64,000 bases of DNA from Polynucleobacter necessarius (GCF_900095185.1 NZ_LT606948.1:124001-188000), one strand, 5' to 3'. Positions 31,944-42,146 are shown, counted from the first letter of the stretch. Notes: a model not told the origin generated them from the letters alone. Numbers and translations: made by a program.

Positions 31944-34900
31944 GCTTCCACCTCTTTCTCTTCAAACCATCTATATCAGACAGGCAATACCAATAAACTT
32001 AATGCTGTTGAAGTAATCAAGCCAGCAATCACAACCGCTGCAAGGGGACGAGTCACCTCTGATCCAGGGCCGCCCGAGAACAACATCGGCACAAGCGCTA
32101 GCATCGCAACAGCAGCAGGCATCATTACCGGTCTAAAACGGTGTCCGCATCCATGAAGTAATGCCTCTTCCATGCTGTAGCCGTCCTCGCGCATTTGCTT
32201 AATAAAGGAAATCAACTCAACGCCGTTGAGAACTGCGATACCCCGCAAGTTAATAAATCCTACGGCTGCCGGGACGGATAAATATTCGCCAGTAATAAAC
32301 AAGCCAAATACCCCGCCGATCGATGCGAATGGTAAAACCATAATGATGAGACCAGTCAGTCTAACAGACTTCAATAGCTTAAAGAGCAAAAAGAAGATGG
32401 CCAAAATAGTTAATGGGATGATGATCAAGCGAGCCATAGCACGCTGCATATTTTCAAACTGACCACCCCATTGCAATTTGTACCCTTGAGGTAAATCAAC
32501 ATTCTTAGCAATTAGCTCTTGAGCCTCGTTTACAAAACCACCTAAATCACGCCCCTGAACATTCACACCAACAACTAGTCGACGCTTACCAGATTCACGT
32601 GAAATTTGAGCGGGGCCCTCAACCAAACTAATTTCTGCCAAATCGCGCATCAGCACCTGCGCTCCATCTGGAGCATGCAGAATAATGCTATTTTGAATAG
32701 CATCAATATTATTCCTATAGGGACTAGGGTAACGAAGTACTCATGGAAAGCGGCGCTCACCCTCATAGACTGCACTTGCTTGCTTCCCTCCACTTGCAGT
32801 CTCTATCGCCTCATGTACGTCCTGAAACATTGATACCGTAACAAACAATCGCATCTCGATCAATTTTGATATTAAGATAGTTTTATCCTGAAGCCTGTTC
32901 GATACAAAGATCATTGCTACCCTTCATTTTGGTCAGGATTTGATTAATTTGCGAGCCCAATTTTTGTAATACCGCGAGATCATCGCCAAAGATCTTGATG
33001 GCAACTTGAGAACGCACACCAGAAACCATCTCATCTACCCTAGCAGCAATCGGCTGCGAGATTGCGAGCTCTATATACCTGGGAGAGTGTTTAGCTTTTC
33101 ACGAATCTGCTGGGCAATTGCTTCTTGGCTGAGATCGCGGTCGCCTCAAGGCTTTAGAGGCACGATGGGATCGGACTCATTAGGTTGACCCGGATCAGCT
33201 GGCGATTCACCTTTACCCAAACACGATACTGCCATTTCAACACCGAGAATAGTCATGATACGTTTGATCGCCTCAAACTCCAACTTAATCGACTTATCTA
33301 ACGAAATATTTGGTGCTCGGACGATCACAGGAGTAATAGGACCCCTCTTGCATCACAGGGATAAACGCTTTACCAAGCAAAACAAACCCCACCAAGCTGA
33401 TGCCCAGCACTATCAAAGAGTGCTTCACAACTAATTTAGGATGAGACAAACTCCAATGAAGCCAACGCTCATAAGGGCCACGTAGTTTTTTTAACTACTT
33501 TGGTGTCATCCCCGCTACCACCCTTCAAGATGTAGGAACACAGCACTGGAGATAAAGTAAAAGACACAATCAATGAGATTGTTAACGCAATTGCAATCGT
33601 AATTGCCATCGGGGCGAATATTTTGCCCTCCATCCCCTCAAGCGAGAGGAGGGGCATAAATACCAAGATAATGATGCCTACACCAAAAAGCACTGGCTTT
33701 CCTACCTCGGTAGCAGCCTCTAAGATGATCCTGCTCTTGGATTCGTCCGACTTGAGACGTTCACCCAATTTTGCAAATGTATTCTCAACCACTACGACTG
33801 AGCCATCAACCATAATGCCGATCGCAATTGCTAAACCTCCCAATGACATCAGGTTTGCGGATATTCCGTAACGATTCATCACTAAAAACGTCTACAGCGG
33901 TGTAAGTAATAAGGTAGCAACGACTATTAATGAAGAGCGCACCTCGCCCAAGCAAAGGAAGAGCAAAATAATGACAAGAATGACACCCTCCAGTAGAACC
34001 TTCGCCACATTAAATATGGCGGCATTGACTAGATCAGCACGGTCATAGAAGGGGATAATCTGCAAACCATCGGGCAACAACTTTCCTGCATTAATTTCGT
34101 CGACTTTCAGTGTGATACTGATTCACCACCTCTTGCGCATTACCACCCTGCATCATCTGGATAATTCCGGCGACACTTGCGGTGTAGCCGTTTTTAATCG
34201 CAGCACCCTGTCGGATTTCACGACCAATTGTCACTTCAGCAACGTTTCTAACGTATACCGGTATACCTTTCACTTCTTGAAGAATAATCCCTCGTGTTTG
34301 TTAATTAAACCCAAACCACGAATAAGATATCGCTCTGCATAAGTGGGTAATTGGCCGCCACCAGAATTGGCATTGTTTCTTGCAAGGGTTTGATAGACCT
34401 CCTGCAAACTAATTTGATAGTGGCGTAAGCGCTCTGGGTTAACCAGAACTTGATACTCTCGCGCATATGCGCGTTGAGTATTAATTTCAGCTACACCAGG
34501 AATCAAGCGCAACATTGGACGCACACTCCAATCTTGCACTGCACGTCGATCCGAGAGCTCATCCACAGTAAGCTCACACTCTTGGTCCAATGGGTGGTCT
34601 AGTGTGTACTGATAAATCTCACCCAAACCAGTAGACGGTAGGGCTAAAACAGGTGTGATACCCACTGGCATTTTTGAGGCAACTTTAATCAGTCTCTCGG
34701 TAACTAATTGACACGCGAAATAGATATCTGTTTTCTCGGTAAATACCAAAGTAATGATCGAAAGACCATGGCGATTGAAAGAGCGCATCTCTGTTAAACC
34801 TGGTAAACCAGTCATACCTAATTCAATAGGAATGGTCACAAAGCGCTCAACTGCTTCTGGAGATTTACCAGGCGCCTCTGAAGCTACTTGTACTTGGACA

Positions 34901-35043
34901 TTGGTGACATCAGGGAACGCATCAACTGATAAACGTTTCGTTGCTAATAATCCAGCGATAAATAATGCAATGGCAATAACAACCACCTGAAGGCGGTGCT
35001 GTAGCGATAGACGAACGATTCTTTCAATCATGCTAACCACCAC
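31940..35043 (-). pseudogene. Heavy-metal RND efflux pump (CusA/CzcA), broken
   Basis: This inner-membrane pump would export metal ions such as Cu, Ag, Co, Zn or Cd using the proton gradient. The N-terminal 258 codons are open (MIERIVRLSLQHRLQVVVIAIALF-type helix, DAFPDVTNVQVQVASEAPGKSP). Further pieces show MVDGSVVVVENTFAKLGE, SFTLSPVLCSYIL and the C-terminal VLNGVELISFIKQMREDGYS, FRPVMMPAAVAMLALVPML. Frame changes occur near 34270, 34085, 33885, 33470, 33330, 33140 and 32660-32870, with a TGA just before the end. Restored length is about 1,034 residues, exact for the family. It overlaps cusB by 11 bases and the PII-like gene by four. Metal specificity cannot be read safely. Confidence 0.92.
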
Positions 35044-36388
35044 GTAACTGACGTTTACGTTCAGTATTTAGATGGTAGGCTACGTGTACTGCAATTTCTT
35101 GACCTTCTTTTAAACCAGAAATCACTGGACGACAACCTTTTCCTTCGGGGCCAAGCTTAACGGGCACCATGCGATAAAGCTCATCATCTAATTTCACAAA
35201 AACATGGTCATGGTCATGGTTATCCTCGCGCACCACCGCACTGCCTGGTACCACTAATTTATCAATAGGCTTACTCTCAATAAGCATGGTTGCCAACATG
35301 CCCGACTTAATCTGGCCATCATGATTGGGAAGCTCCATTCGCACTACAATTGTTCGAGTTTGAGGGTTCACAATCGAATCAACATGCGCAATAACACCCA
35401 CGATATCTTGATTTCGCAATGCAGGAATAATTACCGAAGCTTTTTAACCCTTGCGAATCAAATATAAGTTACTTTCTGGAACTTCAGAAATTACCCATAA
35501 GGTATCAAGGTCAGCAACGGTGAATAATGCATCTGATGGCTGCACAACTTGGCCCTTGTTGATCTTGCGCTCTACTATTTCACCGGGAATGATAGCAATC
35601 ACATTATTAATGGACTCAATTACACCGGATTTAGCAAGCTTATCAATACTGACCTGATCCATACCTTGCACTCTCAACTGATCATTAGTAGCACGGACTT
35701 CAGCTTTAGCACTACTGGATTCGGCTTCACGTCTTTGCAACTCAGCCAATGCAATCACGTCTTCTTTATAGAGAATCTTAGCGCGATTCGCCGTCTGATC
35801 AGCTAGCTGCCTGGCACTCTTGGCTTTTAGATATGCCAATTGAGATTGGGTTAATTCAGTAGAAGTAATCTTGGCCAGAATGTGCCCCCTGCTTCACCAT
35901 CTGATCCGGTACAGCTAAAATTTCAGAGACACATCCTGTAACATTTGCACCAATGCGCGAGAGAAAACGTTCGTTGAAATCAATTCTTCCCGAGGTACGT
36001 AACTCCTCTACAAAAGGTGATATCTGGGCTTTGCCATCGGTAACCGTCTTTTGCAAATCAGTATTTACAACAACCACATTGGGGGGTCCTGGACTGACTT
36101 AACAGGAGGCTTTAGATCGAAGACGTTGAAGTAATTTAAGACAAGGATAAATGCAACAAACCAAGGCAGATAAAATATCCCCCTCTTAAACCATGGAGGG
36201 GTTTTGTCATAACGAGTACCGACTGCAGGCACATGACTTGCAATCTATTGGTGGCCCTTTTCATATAGCTGTGTTTGGGTCTGCAGAATTTGGCTAGACA
36301 AGTCCTTTGTATGAACTTTAAGCTTTCGAACCAAAAAGGTCTTTCAGACTTTTACCTTTCTAATTATTTTTTTCAGTTTTTGCTTCAT
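35033..36388 (-). pseudogene. Heavy-metal efflux periplasmic adaptor (CusB/CzcB), broken
   Basis: The adaptor links the RND pump to the outer-membrane channel. The start at 36388 overlaps the cusC stop (ATGA). The first 40 codons are basic, with in-frame TGA and TAG, leading to a single membrane helix (FVAFILVLNYFNVF). The biotin-lipoyl/barrel-sandwich parts are seen as AVPDQMVKQGA, INKGQVVQPSDALFTVADLDTLWV and SVIAHVDSIVNPQTRTIVVRMEL-like sequence. A His/Asp run (DNHDHDHVF, 35203-35222) may bind metal. Breaks lie near 36070, 35850 and 35440. Restored length is about 450 residues. The 3' end overlaps cusA by 11 bases, so the order cusC-cusB-cusA-PII forms one tightly packed operon. Confidence 0.88.
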
Positions 36389-37653
36389 TGCATTCCACTT
36401 TCTATCTTCGCAAGCCATTCTGGACTTGCTCTCAATCTTTGAATCTCGGTCGTTACCGATACCAAATCAAAACGCGCTTTAATCAAATCATTTCTAGCAG
36501 CACGAAACGTTCTTTGTGCATCTAAATACTCAAGCATTCCACGCTGCTCCCCATAACGATATGAGACCTCTGCGATACGCTGCGCACTAGCCGCCAATTG
36601 CACTACCTCTTGACTGAGTACCTTCACTTGATAACTCGTCATTTGATAAAGCTTGTAAGCAGTTTCCATGTACTGATCTAAAGTTTGACTTTGGGCATTG
36701 AATTGCTTCTTAGCTTTTGAAGCATTAGCTGCAGCCTCGGCGACTTGACCAGCCTTAAAATCCCAAATTGGAAGACTGACCTGCAACCCATAGAGACGAT
36801 CAGTAAAGTTAGGGGCGTTGTATTAAGAAACCTTAAAAGCCAAATGGGGTAAGCGAGCATTGTTTCAAAACTGAGCTTTGATTCGGCAGCCTCTACCTCC
36901 GCTTTAGCTTTTTGTAACTCTGGACTTTGTGCCTGAGCCTCACCTAAAAGGCTAGTTAAAGAAGGTAATACTTCGGTCTTAGGTTGCTCTATAACAACAG
37001 TGAAGTCTGCGGGTAGCTGATGACCTACTGATTGACGTAGCTGACTGCGAGCCTACTCCACACGTAACTTACTCGACTCTGCTGCAATTTGTGCATTGAA
37101 AAATTCTGTTTAAACACGAATGAGCTCAAAGCGAGCTGTTTCCCCTACGTCATAGCGAATTTGCATACGGTCACGAATTTGCTTTGTCAGACTCATATCT
37201 TCCTCAGCAGCTTTTTGCTCTGCTTCACGACGCATTAATTCATAGCAACGTTGCTGCACTCGAGATATAGCCTCAATCTCACAAGCAATCCTAGTTGCCT
37301 CAGCTGCGCGCAAATTTGCTTCAGCAGCATTCACCCTGAGATAAGCGAGTATAAGGCATATTTAATGGCTGCGTAACAGCCCATGAAGAAACACTGCCCA
37401 TGGTTAATGGGCCGGTTGCAGAGCGTTGCTGCCCAGTGCCAACTTCAAAGTCAGGATTTGGAATTGCTCTGGCTGTGGATAATTGTCTTTTAATCGCCTT
37501 GACTTGCTCACGCGCAGCCAAAACTTGGGGACTGGATTCCAAAGAAATTACAATCAGCTCATTCATCGTGAATGACTTCTTGGTCTGTGCGCTGACATTA
37601 GCGATCATTAATGCGCCAATAAAAGTTAAAGCCAGCCAACGAGACAGCGCCAT
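36385..37653 (-). pseudogene. Outer-membrane efflux channel (CusC/TolC family), broken
   Basis: The start at 37653 gives a signal peptide MALSRWLALTFIGALMIANVSAQ; a TTG at 37692 would add 13 residues. The TolC-type coiled-coil repeats follow: MNELIVISLESSPQVLAAREQVK, RYDVGETARFELIRV, VSLPIWDFKAGQVAEAAANASK and YRYGEQRGMLEYLDAQRTFRAARNDL. Frame changes and stops lie near 37340, 37110, 37060, 36860 and 36790. Restored length is about 420 residues, as in heavy-metal channels. It is the first gene of the efflux operon, and a hairpin precedes it at 37717-37737. Confidence 0.88.
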
Positions 37654-37716
37654 TCGAGTAACTCGTAAAGAATGTAAACGAGAATTATCCAACCTACTCG
37701 ATTGCTGAGCAAGAAA

Positions 37717-37737
37717 ATGCCCCTATTTTCGGGGCAT
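37717..37737. terminator. GC-rich hairpin between the HPF-like gene and cusC
   Basis: A 7-bp stem ATGCCCC/GGGGCAT with a 7-base loop (TATTTTC) lies 64 bases before the cusC start. It may end transcription from the HPF-like gene region upstream, or be a bidirectional terminator. Confidence 0.5.
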
Positions 37738-37789
37738 GAGCTCGTAGGGGTCTACGGAAGCAGACAGTTTTCAGATGAAGAATCAATAT

Positions 37790-37876
37790 TTAGCCATTTA
37801 ATAAAAAGTAAATGGTCTTGCCTTCATAGCTCACATACTGGACCAATTGATCGTAATGACGAAATGTGAGATCCAT
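37790..37876 (-). CDS. Possible 28-residue ORF or gene fragment
   Basis: A short frame (MDLTFRHYDQLVQYVSYEGK...) with an aromatic, ordered-looking composition lies downstream of the HPF-like gene on the same strand. No good ribosome-binding site precedes it. It may be the tail of a deleted gene or a small protein. I do not recognise it. Confidence 0.25.
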   Translation of the reverse strand: MDLTFRHYDQLVQYVSYEGKTIYFLLNG

Positions 37877-37945
37877 TGCGGGGCAGGCTACTCCCCGTTT
37901 ATTCATTTAATTAGATCACATTTAACTACATCGTAGATTTCTAGA

Positions 37946-38278
37946 CTAAACATAGACATGCCTAGATAAACGGCCATATCTCTGAGCTTTATTAAATGCC
38001 TTCTGTATATGTTTATAGACCTTTTTCAAACCCATCTCTAAAGCGGTACGGCGATCTCTAGCAGTAAAGCTCACTTCAATCTGGCGGTTATCAAAAGTTT
38101 GCAACTCAATGATGCAGTTTTGGTTGCAACGCGATTTGGCGTGATCCACTGAAGAATATTTCACCTTAATTTTGCGCACCAACCAAAATAGTCTTTTGAG
38201 TGAAAACTTGACGCGATTCTCGGTAAACACCTTAAAGTCTGACTCTATCTGATCCTTAGTTTCTAATATGACATCCAT
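37946..38278 (-). CDS. HPF/RaiA-family ribosome-associated protein, intact
   Basis: The 110-residue frame follows a good ribosome-binding site (GGAGAT). Its composition and pattern, a basic strand FSLKRLFWLVRKIKVKYS followed by VSFTARDRRTALEMGLKKVYKHIQ, match the HPF/RaiA (sigma-54 modulation) fold used to silence ribosomes in stationary phase. It has the short-form length and no C-terminal dimerisation domain. It is intact and lies beside an intact UspA gene transcribed in the same direction, so the pair may be a stress-survival unit. The assignment is by pattern and is less certain than for housekeeping genes nearby. Confidence 0.65.
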   Translation of the reverse strand: MDVILETKDQIESDFKVFTENRVKFSLKRLFWLVRKIKVKYSSVDHAKSRCNQNCIIELQTFDNRQIEVSFTARDRRTALEMGLKKVYKHIQKAFNKAQRYGRLSRHVYV

Positions 38279-38383
38279 CTTTCATCTCCTTTGTAGTGAA
38301 TGTAGGATCAATATAAAGACATCTTTATTCTTAATAAAGCAGAATATTATTGACCTATACTCTGTTTTTAACTGAGTATTTAA

Positions 38384-38411
38384 CCAAAAAAATGCCCTCA
38401 CGGAGAGGGCA
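38384..38411 (-). terminator. Rho-independent terminator of uspA
   Basis: Read on the minus strand, a 7-bp stem (TGCCCTC/GAGGGCA) is followed by a run of seven T. It lies 40 bases after the uspA stop, in the right orientation. Confidence 0.8.
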
Positions 38412-38450
38412 AAAAGAACAGCAGGATTTACAGCTAATCGATAACAGCAG

Positions 38451-38933
38451 TCATGAGGGCGGTTGCTGCGCTAGCGCCAACTGCTGGGATGCCCCACAAC
38501 GCTCTAGAGTAGTTAAAAACTTTCCAGTAATCACCTCGCTGATTTCTAGCAATTTAGCAGTGGTCGAATTTTCAAACAAACGACTTAGCGTATTTTTCTT
38601 TGCTGTGCCGATCACAATACGATTGCAAGCTAGACGATGCGCTTCATCTCGCAATGCCTCACCTTTATCGCCAATCACGTATGTGAATGAGAAATTCACA
38701 CCAGCCTTTTCTAGGTAATCTGCAGCAGCCTGGGCAGCCATCTTTGCACGCTCTGCTTGCCACTCCACAATAGTCTTCTTCTTCAGAAACTTTCGAATGT
38801 GGGTATACAAGGTTGGCTGAACATTGCAAATATGGAATTGCGCTTGTGGATCTCTGTCATAAGTATTAACAGCATGCGTGAGAGCCATCATTGAATTGCT
38901 TGATTCATCTACCGGCACAAGAATTTTGTTCAT
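38451..38933 (-). CDS. Universal stress protein UspA, intact
   Basis: The start at 38933 is chosen because MNKILVPVDESSNS is the canonical USP first strand and AGGAGG lies seven bases upstream. A longer reading to 39059 is only the remnant of an upstream terC gene left in the same frame. The 160-residue protein has HICNVQPTLYTHIRKFL, AAADYLEKAGVNFSFTYVIGDKGEAL and RIVIGTAKKNTLSRLFENSTTAKLLE. The last region corresponds to the ATP loop, but it reads GTAKKNT in place of GxxGxxx, so nucleotide binding is doubtful. A clear terminator follows. It could act in stress survival with the adjacent HPF-like gene. Confidence 0.88.
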   Translation of the reverse strand: MNKILVPVDESSNSMMALTHAVNTYDRDPQAQFHICNVQPTLYTHIRKFLKKKTIVEWQAERAKMAAQAAADYLEKAGVNFSFTYVIGDKGEALRDEAHRLACNRIVIGTAKKNTLSRLFENSTTAKLLEISEVITGKFLTTLERCGASQQLALAQQPPS

Positions 38934-38944
38934 TGAACTACCTC

Positions 38945-39172
38945 CTAAGATTTGGGACTGCTCGTTAGGCAGTGTTTGGGATACAGCGGGTTCTACTGCG
39001 GCTAGCGCAATTGTCTCCTCTAGTGCCAGCTTGCTTCTAATACAGCCTCCAAACAACACTCCCAGAATGACCAGTATTTATTCAGTGTTCTGAAACACTT
39101 GCAAATCACGTACAAAAGGCTCTGAAATTATCATCTTGGCGGCAGTCCAAACCAACACACCTGCGCCCAATA
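38945..39172 (-). pseudogene. TerC-family membrane protein, 3' fragment
   Basis: Read on the minus strand, GAGVLVWTAAKMIISEPFVRDLQVF followed by a TAA and ILVILGVLFGG resembles the C-terminal part of TerC/YjbE-type membrane proteins. The upstream part is missing. At about 39172 the fragment meets an SbtA fragment on the other strand, which marks a deletion junction. It merges in frame into uspA. Because only about 60 residues remain, the family call is tentative. Confidence 0.45.
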
Positions 39173-39453
39173 TTTGAATATAAGCCTCATGGCAACAAGA
39201 AACTTTAGTGGCTTAAGAGGAAAACCATCATCAATTACCTTGCTTTATGCGATCGGCCCACCTCTATCACATGCTTTACTTGCGCTAGTATTTTGTAAGC
39301 TACTTGGACTAGCCTTAGGTAATACTATCTTGCTCATGGTGCTGGCATCCAGCGCATCCTATATCGCAGTGCCAACAGTCCTTCGGCATGCGCTACCTGA
39401 AGTTAACCCAGCCTTATATATGGGCATGTCATTAGGAATCACTTTCCCGCTCT
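39173..39453 (+). pseudogene. Sodium-dependent bicarbonate transporter-like permease (SbtA), fragment
   Basis: A run of hydrophobic segments ITLLYAIGPPLSHALLALVFC and LLGLALGNTILLMVLASSASYIAVP followed by LRHALPEVNPALYMGMSLGITFPL matches the C-terminal half of SbtA-like (DUF897) permeases. Such permeases import bicarbonate or similar anions with sodium. The N-terminal half is absent, and the sequence is cut at TFPL, where it joins a DUF6671 gene without the normal end. At least two deletions made this fragment. Confidence 0.65.
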
Positions 39454-39455
39454 AG

Positions 39456-40050
39456 ACGCTGCCCGTAAAAAGGCAGTCATCGGTATGGATCTTCTCAAGC
39501 TTGATTTGGGACTCGCTAATGAGGGCGCTTTTGTCAGCGACCCCTATGTGCGGGAATGCTGGCTTGGAATAATGAGCTATTGGTCCTAATTGATCAAAAA
39601 CATGGCCTGGAAATCACTGGGTTTTCTAGTGCGCCAGCACAAAATGAACATAGCTATACAGGCCATTGGGAGGAATCGCAAAAGTTTGCTGAATCCGTAC
39701 TCTTTCCCTCACACTATTTGGTGGTGAAGCCTACCGATGAATATCATCCTCAATCCAAAAAAGGAATTGTCTACGTAGAAAATGATTTACGCGCCTTTGC
39801 TAATCCCACCAGAATGGAAAACATTTTTAAAGCTGCTGAAGATCTAGCAAATAAGATAATCTCCCGCTACCCCCAATGTCAAACACCTGGGTTTTGGATT
39901 AAAGACATTAAACGCGGGCTCCCGTGTAATGCATGTGGGCTCGCAACTGAACAAGAAATTACTCAAATTTAGGGGTGCACTCAGTGCGGGCATAAAGACA
40001 TGGAAGGTCTGAAGATTTTGAAGTGTGCAGACCCCTCAAAATGCCATTGA
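39456..40050 (+). pseudogene. DUF6671-type zinc-ribbon protein, truncated and broken
   Basis: The part AARKKAVIGMDLLKLDLGLANEGAF continues, after a frameshift near 39560, as NELLVLIDQKHGLEITGFSS. It then runs to FANPTRMENIFKAAEDLANKI, GFWIKDIKRGLPCNACGLATE and a final CTQCGHKDMEGLKI. The two CxxC pairs would bind zinc. Stops occur before the last cysteine pair (TAG at 39970-39972). The first 60 or so residues of the family are missing because of fusion to the SbtA remnant. The function of DUF6671 is unknown. Confidence 0.65.
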
Positions 40051-40561
40051 CCGCCCCCTCAGGGTTACCCTCTATCTAGCAACATATGATGCTTTTTGCG
40101 CATCAAACGATAGAAATACTCTAACCTAAGCTCTTTCTTGTTTGCCGCCCAATCAATAAACTTCTGTCGAGTGCAATAAAAATGCTCATCCTCACCCATC
40201 TCAAGCTCTAATTGAAGCTCTTTTGCCAATGCTTCAATGGCGAGCTTAAGACGCCACTCGCCAGGCTCAACACAAACCAGGCGCTAAACTCCCCTCTTTA
40301 AGATGTGCTCTTTGAGAGCCTGCACAATCGGAAGTGGTGATTCTTGTATATAAGCAATTGGATAGTTTTGTCTTTTTAACTCATCCGCAAAATGACGCAT
40401 TGCTGTCAGGAATAAAGCAATCTTAGCCTTATGGGTCCGGCCTCATTCGCCGATTCAATCATGATGATCTCATCTGCCTTGCAATCAAAGTTTTTTAAGG
40501 CAGCGCTTTGTAAATCTAGCTGATCTCCTAGAATCAGAATTAAACGCTTAAGGTGCTTCAT
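40030..40561 (-). pseudogene. Deoxyribodipyrimidine photolyase-related protein (cryptochrome/photolyase superfamily), 5' part only
   Basis: The start at 40561 gives MKHLKRLILILGDQLDLQSAAL, the first strand of the FeS-type photolyase-related family, then KADEIIMIESANE, HKAKIALFLTAMRHFADELK, YPIAYIQES, WRLKLAIEALAKEL and YCTRQKFIDWAANKKELRLEYFYRLMRKKHHMLLDRG. Stops and shifts occur near 40440, 40290 and 40075, and the rest (about 330 residues, including the FAD domain) is missing. Enzymes of this family repair (6-4) photoproducts. The start overlaps the TIGR03643-like gene by ATGA, a pairing seen in relatives. A light-repair gene is plausibly dispensable inside a host. Confidence 0.75.
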
Positions 40562-40829
40562 TTGTTTTTATATTGAGTTGGACAATACACCCGGGTCACA
40601 TCTTCACCCCGTAAAGCATGATGCTTTGTTGCGCTGCCCGTTACTCTTTTCGCCACCACTCAAAGGAGCTACGCTTTAATGATGTATGCATGATCGCAAT
40701 CACCTGTGGCTCCCCTATTCCAAAGTTTTTCTCGATGACATCAAACGGCGTACGATCTTCCCATGCCATTTCAATAAGACGTGATAAGTCTGGCTCAGTG
40801 AGGTTTTTGGGATTTATTTTTGGCATCAA
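40558..40829 (-). pseudogene. TIGR03643-type small protein, frameshifted near its end
   Basis: The frame MMPKINPKNLTEPDLSRLIEMAWEDRTPFDVIEKNFGI, then VIAIMHTSLKRSSFEWWRK, is the TIGR03643 pattern. The lost base in an A run at about 40654 diverts the end. In the other frame RVTGSATKHHALRGEDV continues to a TGA that overlaps the photolyase-related start. Restored length is about 89 residues. Its helix-turn-helix-like region (FDVIEKNFGIGEPQVIAIM) suggests DNA binding, but no function is established. The pairing with a photolyase-like gene suggests a light- or DNA-repair-linked role. Confidence 0.75.
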
Positions 40830-40902
40830 GCAAGTTTAAGACTTATTTACCAAACTAGCTTGAACCCATTTACCTGACCCCTCACACCATCAAACTGATT
40901 TC

Positions 40903-41244
40903 ATGATTGGCAAAATTCGTCAAAAACTGATCGCCTTAGACCGTCCACAAATGTAGAAGGCCTCAGTAATAATTTGCCCGATTTGCGATCGGCCTATTCC
41001 TGATTCCCAGAAAGACGCTCATCACCTAATCCCAAAATCAAAAGATGGAAAGACGACTGAATTTCTTCACCGTATCTGTCACGAACAAATTCATGCACTT
41101 TTTACAGAAACTGAGTTAGCACAGCAATACCATCACGCCCAAATCCTAAAAGAACATCCAAAGATGAAAAAATTTATTCAATGGGTATCTTCTAAGCCAG
41201 ATGCCTTCTATGAGAAGACTCGCAAAAGCGCTAAACCGAAGTAA
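40903..41244 (+). pseudogene. Small HNH endonuclease-like protein, one in-frame stop
   Basis: The 113-codon frame opens MIGKIRQKLIALDRPQM, with TAG at codon 18 (40954-40956). It then has CPICDRPIPDSQKDAHHLIPKSKDGKT, LHRICHEQIHALFTETELA and a C-terminal WVSSKPDAFYEKTRK. The CxxC, AHHL and CHxxxH arrangement is the HNH nuclease zinc/metal motif. No ATG, GTG or TTG lies between the stop and the domain, so a short form from a normal start codon is unlikely. Such small HNH proteins are common in proteobacteria, but their target is unknown. The gene is otherwise pristine, so decay is recent. Confidence 0.75.
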
Positions 41245-41329
41245 ATTAGCAAAAATCCGGGATGCACTTAATGAGTGCACATTCCAGGCTGCCAGGTCAA
41301 ATCGGCATGCAAAAACACAGTTTTATTAA

Positions 41330-41647
41330 TTGTCCAAGGGGGCTCAATCAAACACCGAAATGGTGCGAATAGTTTTTACTTTGTGCAAACCTAAGTATCG
41401 ATTCGATAACGAAAACTTAAGATGCCTTATGCGCATCAAAATTACAAAAAACTTGGTTTTGCCAGCCCAATTATTTGATACAGAGAGCGTTCCAGAAGCC
41501 CTTTTTCCCGAGGGGGATTACCTTGCTAATCTGACTCCCGAGGGAAAAATTGAGGTGATGAATACACGGAAAACAAAAGCGCTCTTTTCATTCTCCCAAT
41601 TGAGAGAGAAAGTATCACTTGGTGAGTTTGTTGTAGTAGAAATCTAA
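41330..41647 (+). CDS. Hypothetical protein, intact
   Basis: The frame has starts at TTG 41330, ATG 41360 and ATG 41429; the last gives 72 residues beginning MRIKITKNLVLPAQLFDTES and is my preference. Acidic and hydrophobic residues alternate (ALFPEGDYLANLTPEG), and it ends LGEFVVVEI. I recognise no family. Its 3' end overlaps the convergent hypothetical gene by four bases. The frame is clean in a region of decayed genes, so it may be real. Confidence 0.5.
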   Translation: MSKGAQSNTEMVRIVFTLCKPKYRFDNENLRCLMRIKITKNLVLPAQLFDTESVPEALFPEGDYLANLTPEGKIEVMNTRKTKALFSFSQLREKVSLGEFVVVEI

Positions 41648-42021
41648 TGCGCTAAATCTAAACTCTCAACTACAGCAGTCAATGTCACAACAGATTCAAA
41701 CGCTTTTGAGCACTTTCCATGCGTATCAACATCTTCCCAATTAAACTCAAGTGAGAAGTGGGCAGACTCTACGATCAGCTCATAACTCAACGCAGGCTTA
41801 TTACCCTCAATGGTTTCGGGCTCTTCGCTAACCGGAACGCTGAGCGATTCAATTGCAGCAATCAGAGTACTCACTTCATTGCCAGATAAATCTCTTGTGC
41901 GTAATACATCATCGGTACGTTTGATTGAAATTTTAGAAACCTCGTCAATAGTCACCTCGTATTGATTGAGACCAAGATCTTCCCAAACAGTTAACTCTAA
42001 AGCAATAGGGTAGGATTTCAT
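41644..42021 (-). CDS. Hypothetical acidic protein, intact
   Basis: A 125-residue cytosolic protein with strand-rich pattern: ALELTVWEDLGLNQYEVTIDEVSKI, NEVSTLIAAIESLSVP and YELIVESAHFSLEFNWED. No signal peptide or membrane segment is seen. I do not know the family. It has a complete reading frame in a well-preserved segment next to the carboxylesterase gene, so it is probably expressed. Confidence 0.6.
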   Translation of the reverse strand: MKSYPIALELTVWEDLGLNQYEVTIDEVSKISIKRTDDVLRTRDLSGNEVSTLIAAIESLSVPVSEEPETIEGNKPALSYELIVESAHFSLEFNWEDVDTHGKCSKAFESVVTLTAVVESLDLAH

Positions 42022-42146
42022 GCATACACCTTATCGAGATTAATTCTATAAAATGATCTTACACCCATACGGCCACTGATTATCAAGAACAAATTAAATG
42101 CCTTAAATGAGCTTTACCCCTCAAACAACACTACTGAGACTGAAAT

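Noticed and set aside
38451-39059. A 202-residue UspA with an N-terminal extension
   Set aside because: The extension belongs to TerC-like sequence, and a strong AGGAGG precedes the internal MNKILVPVDES start.
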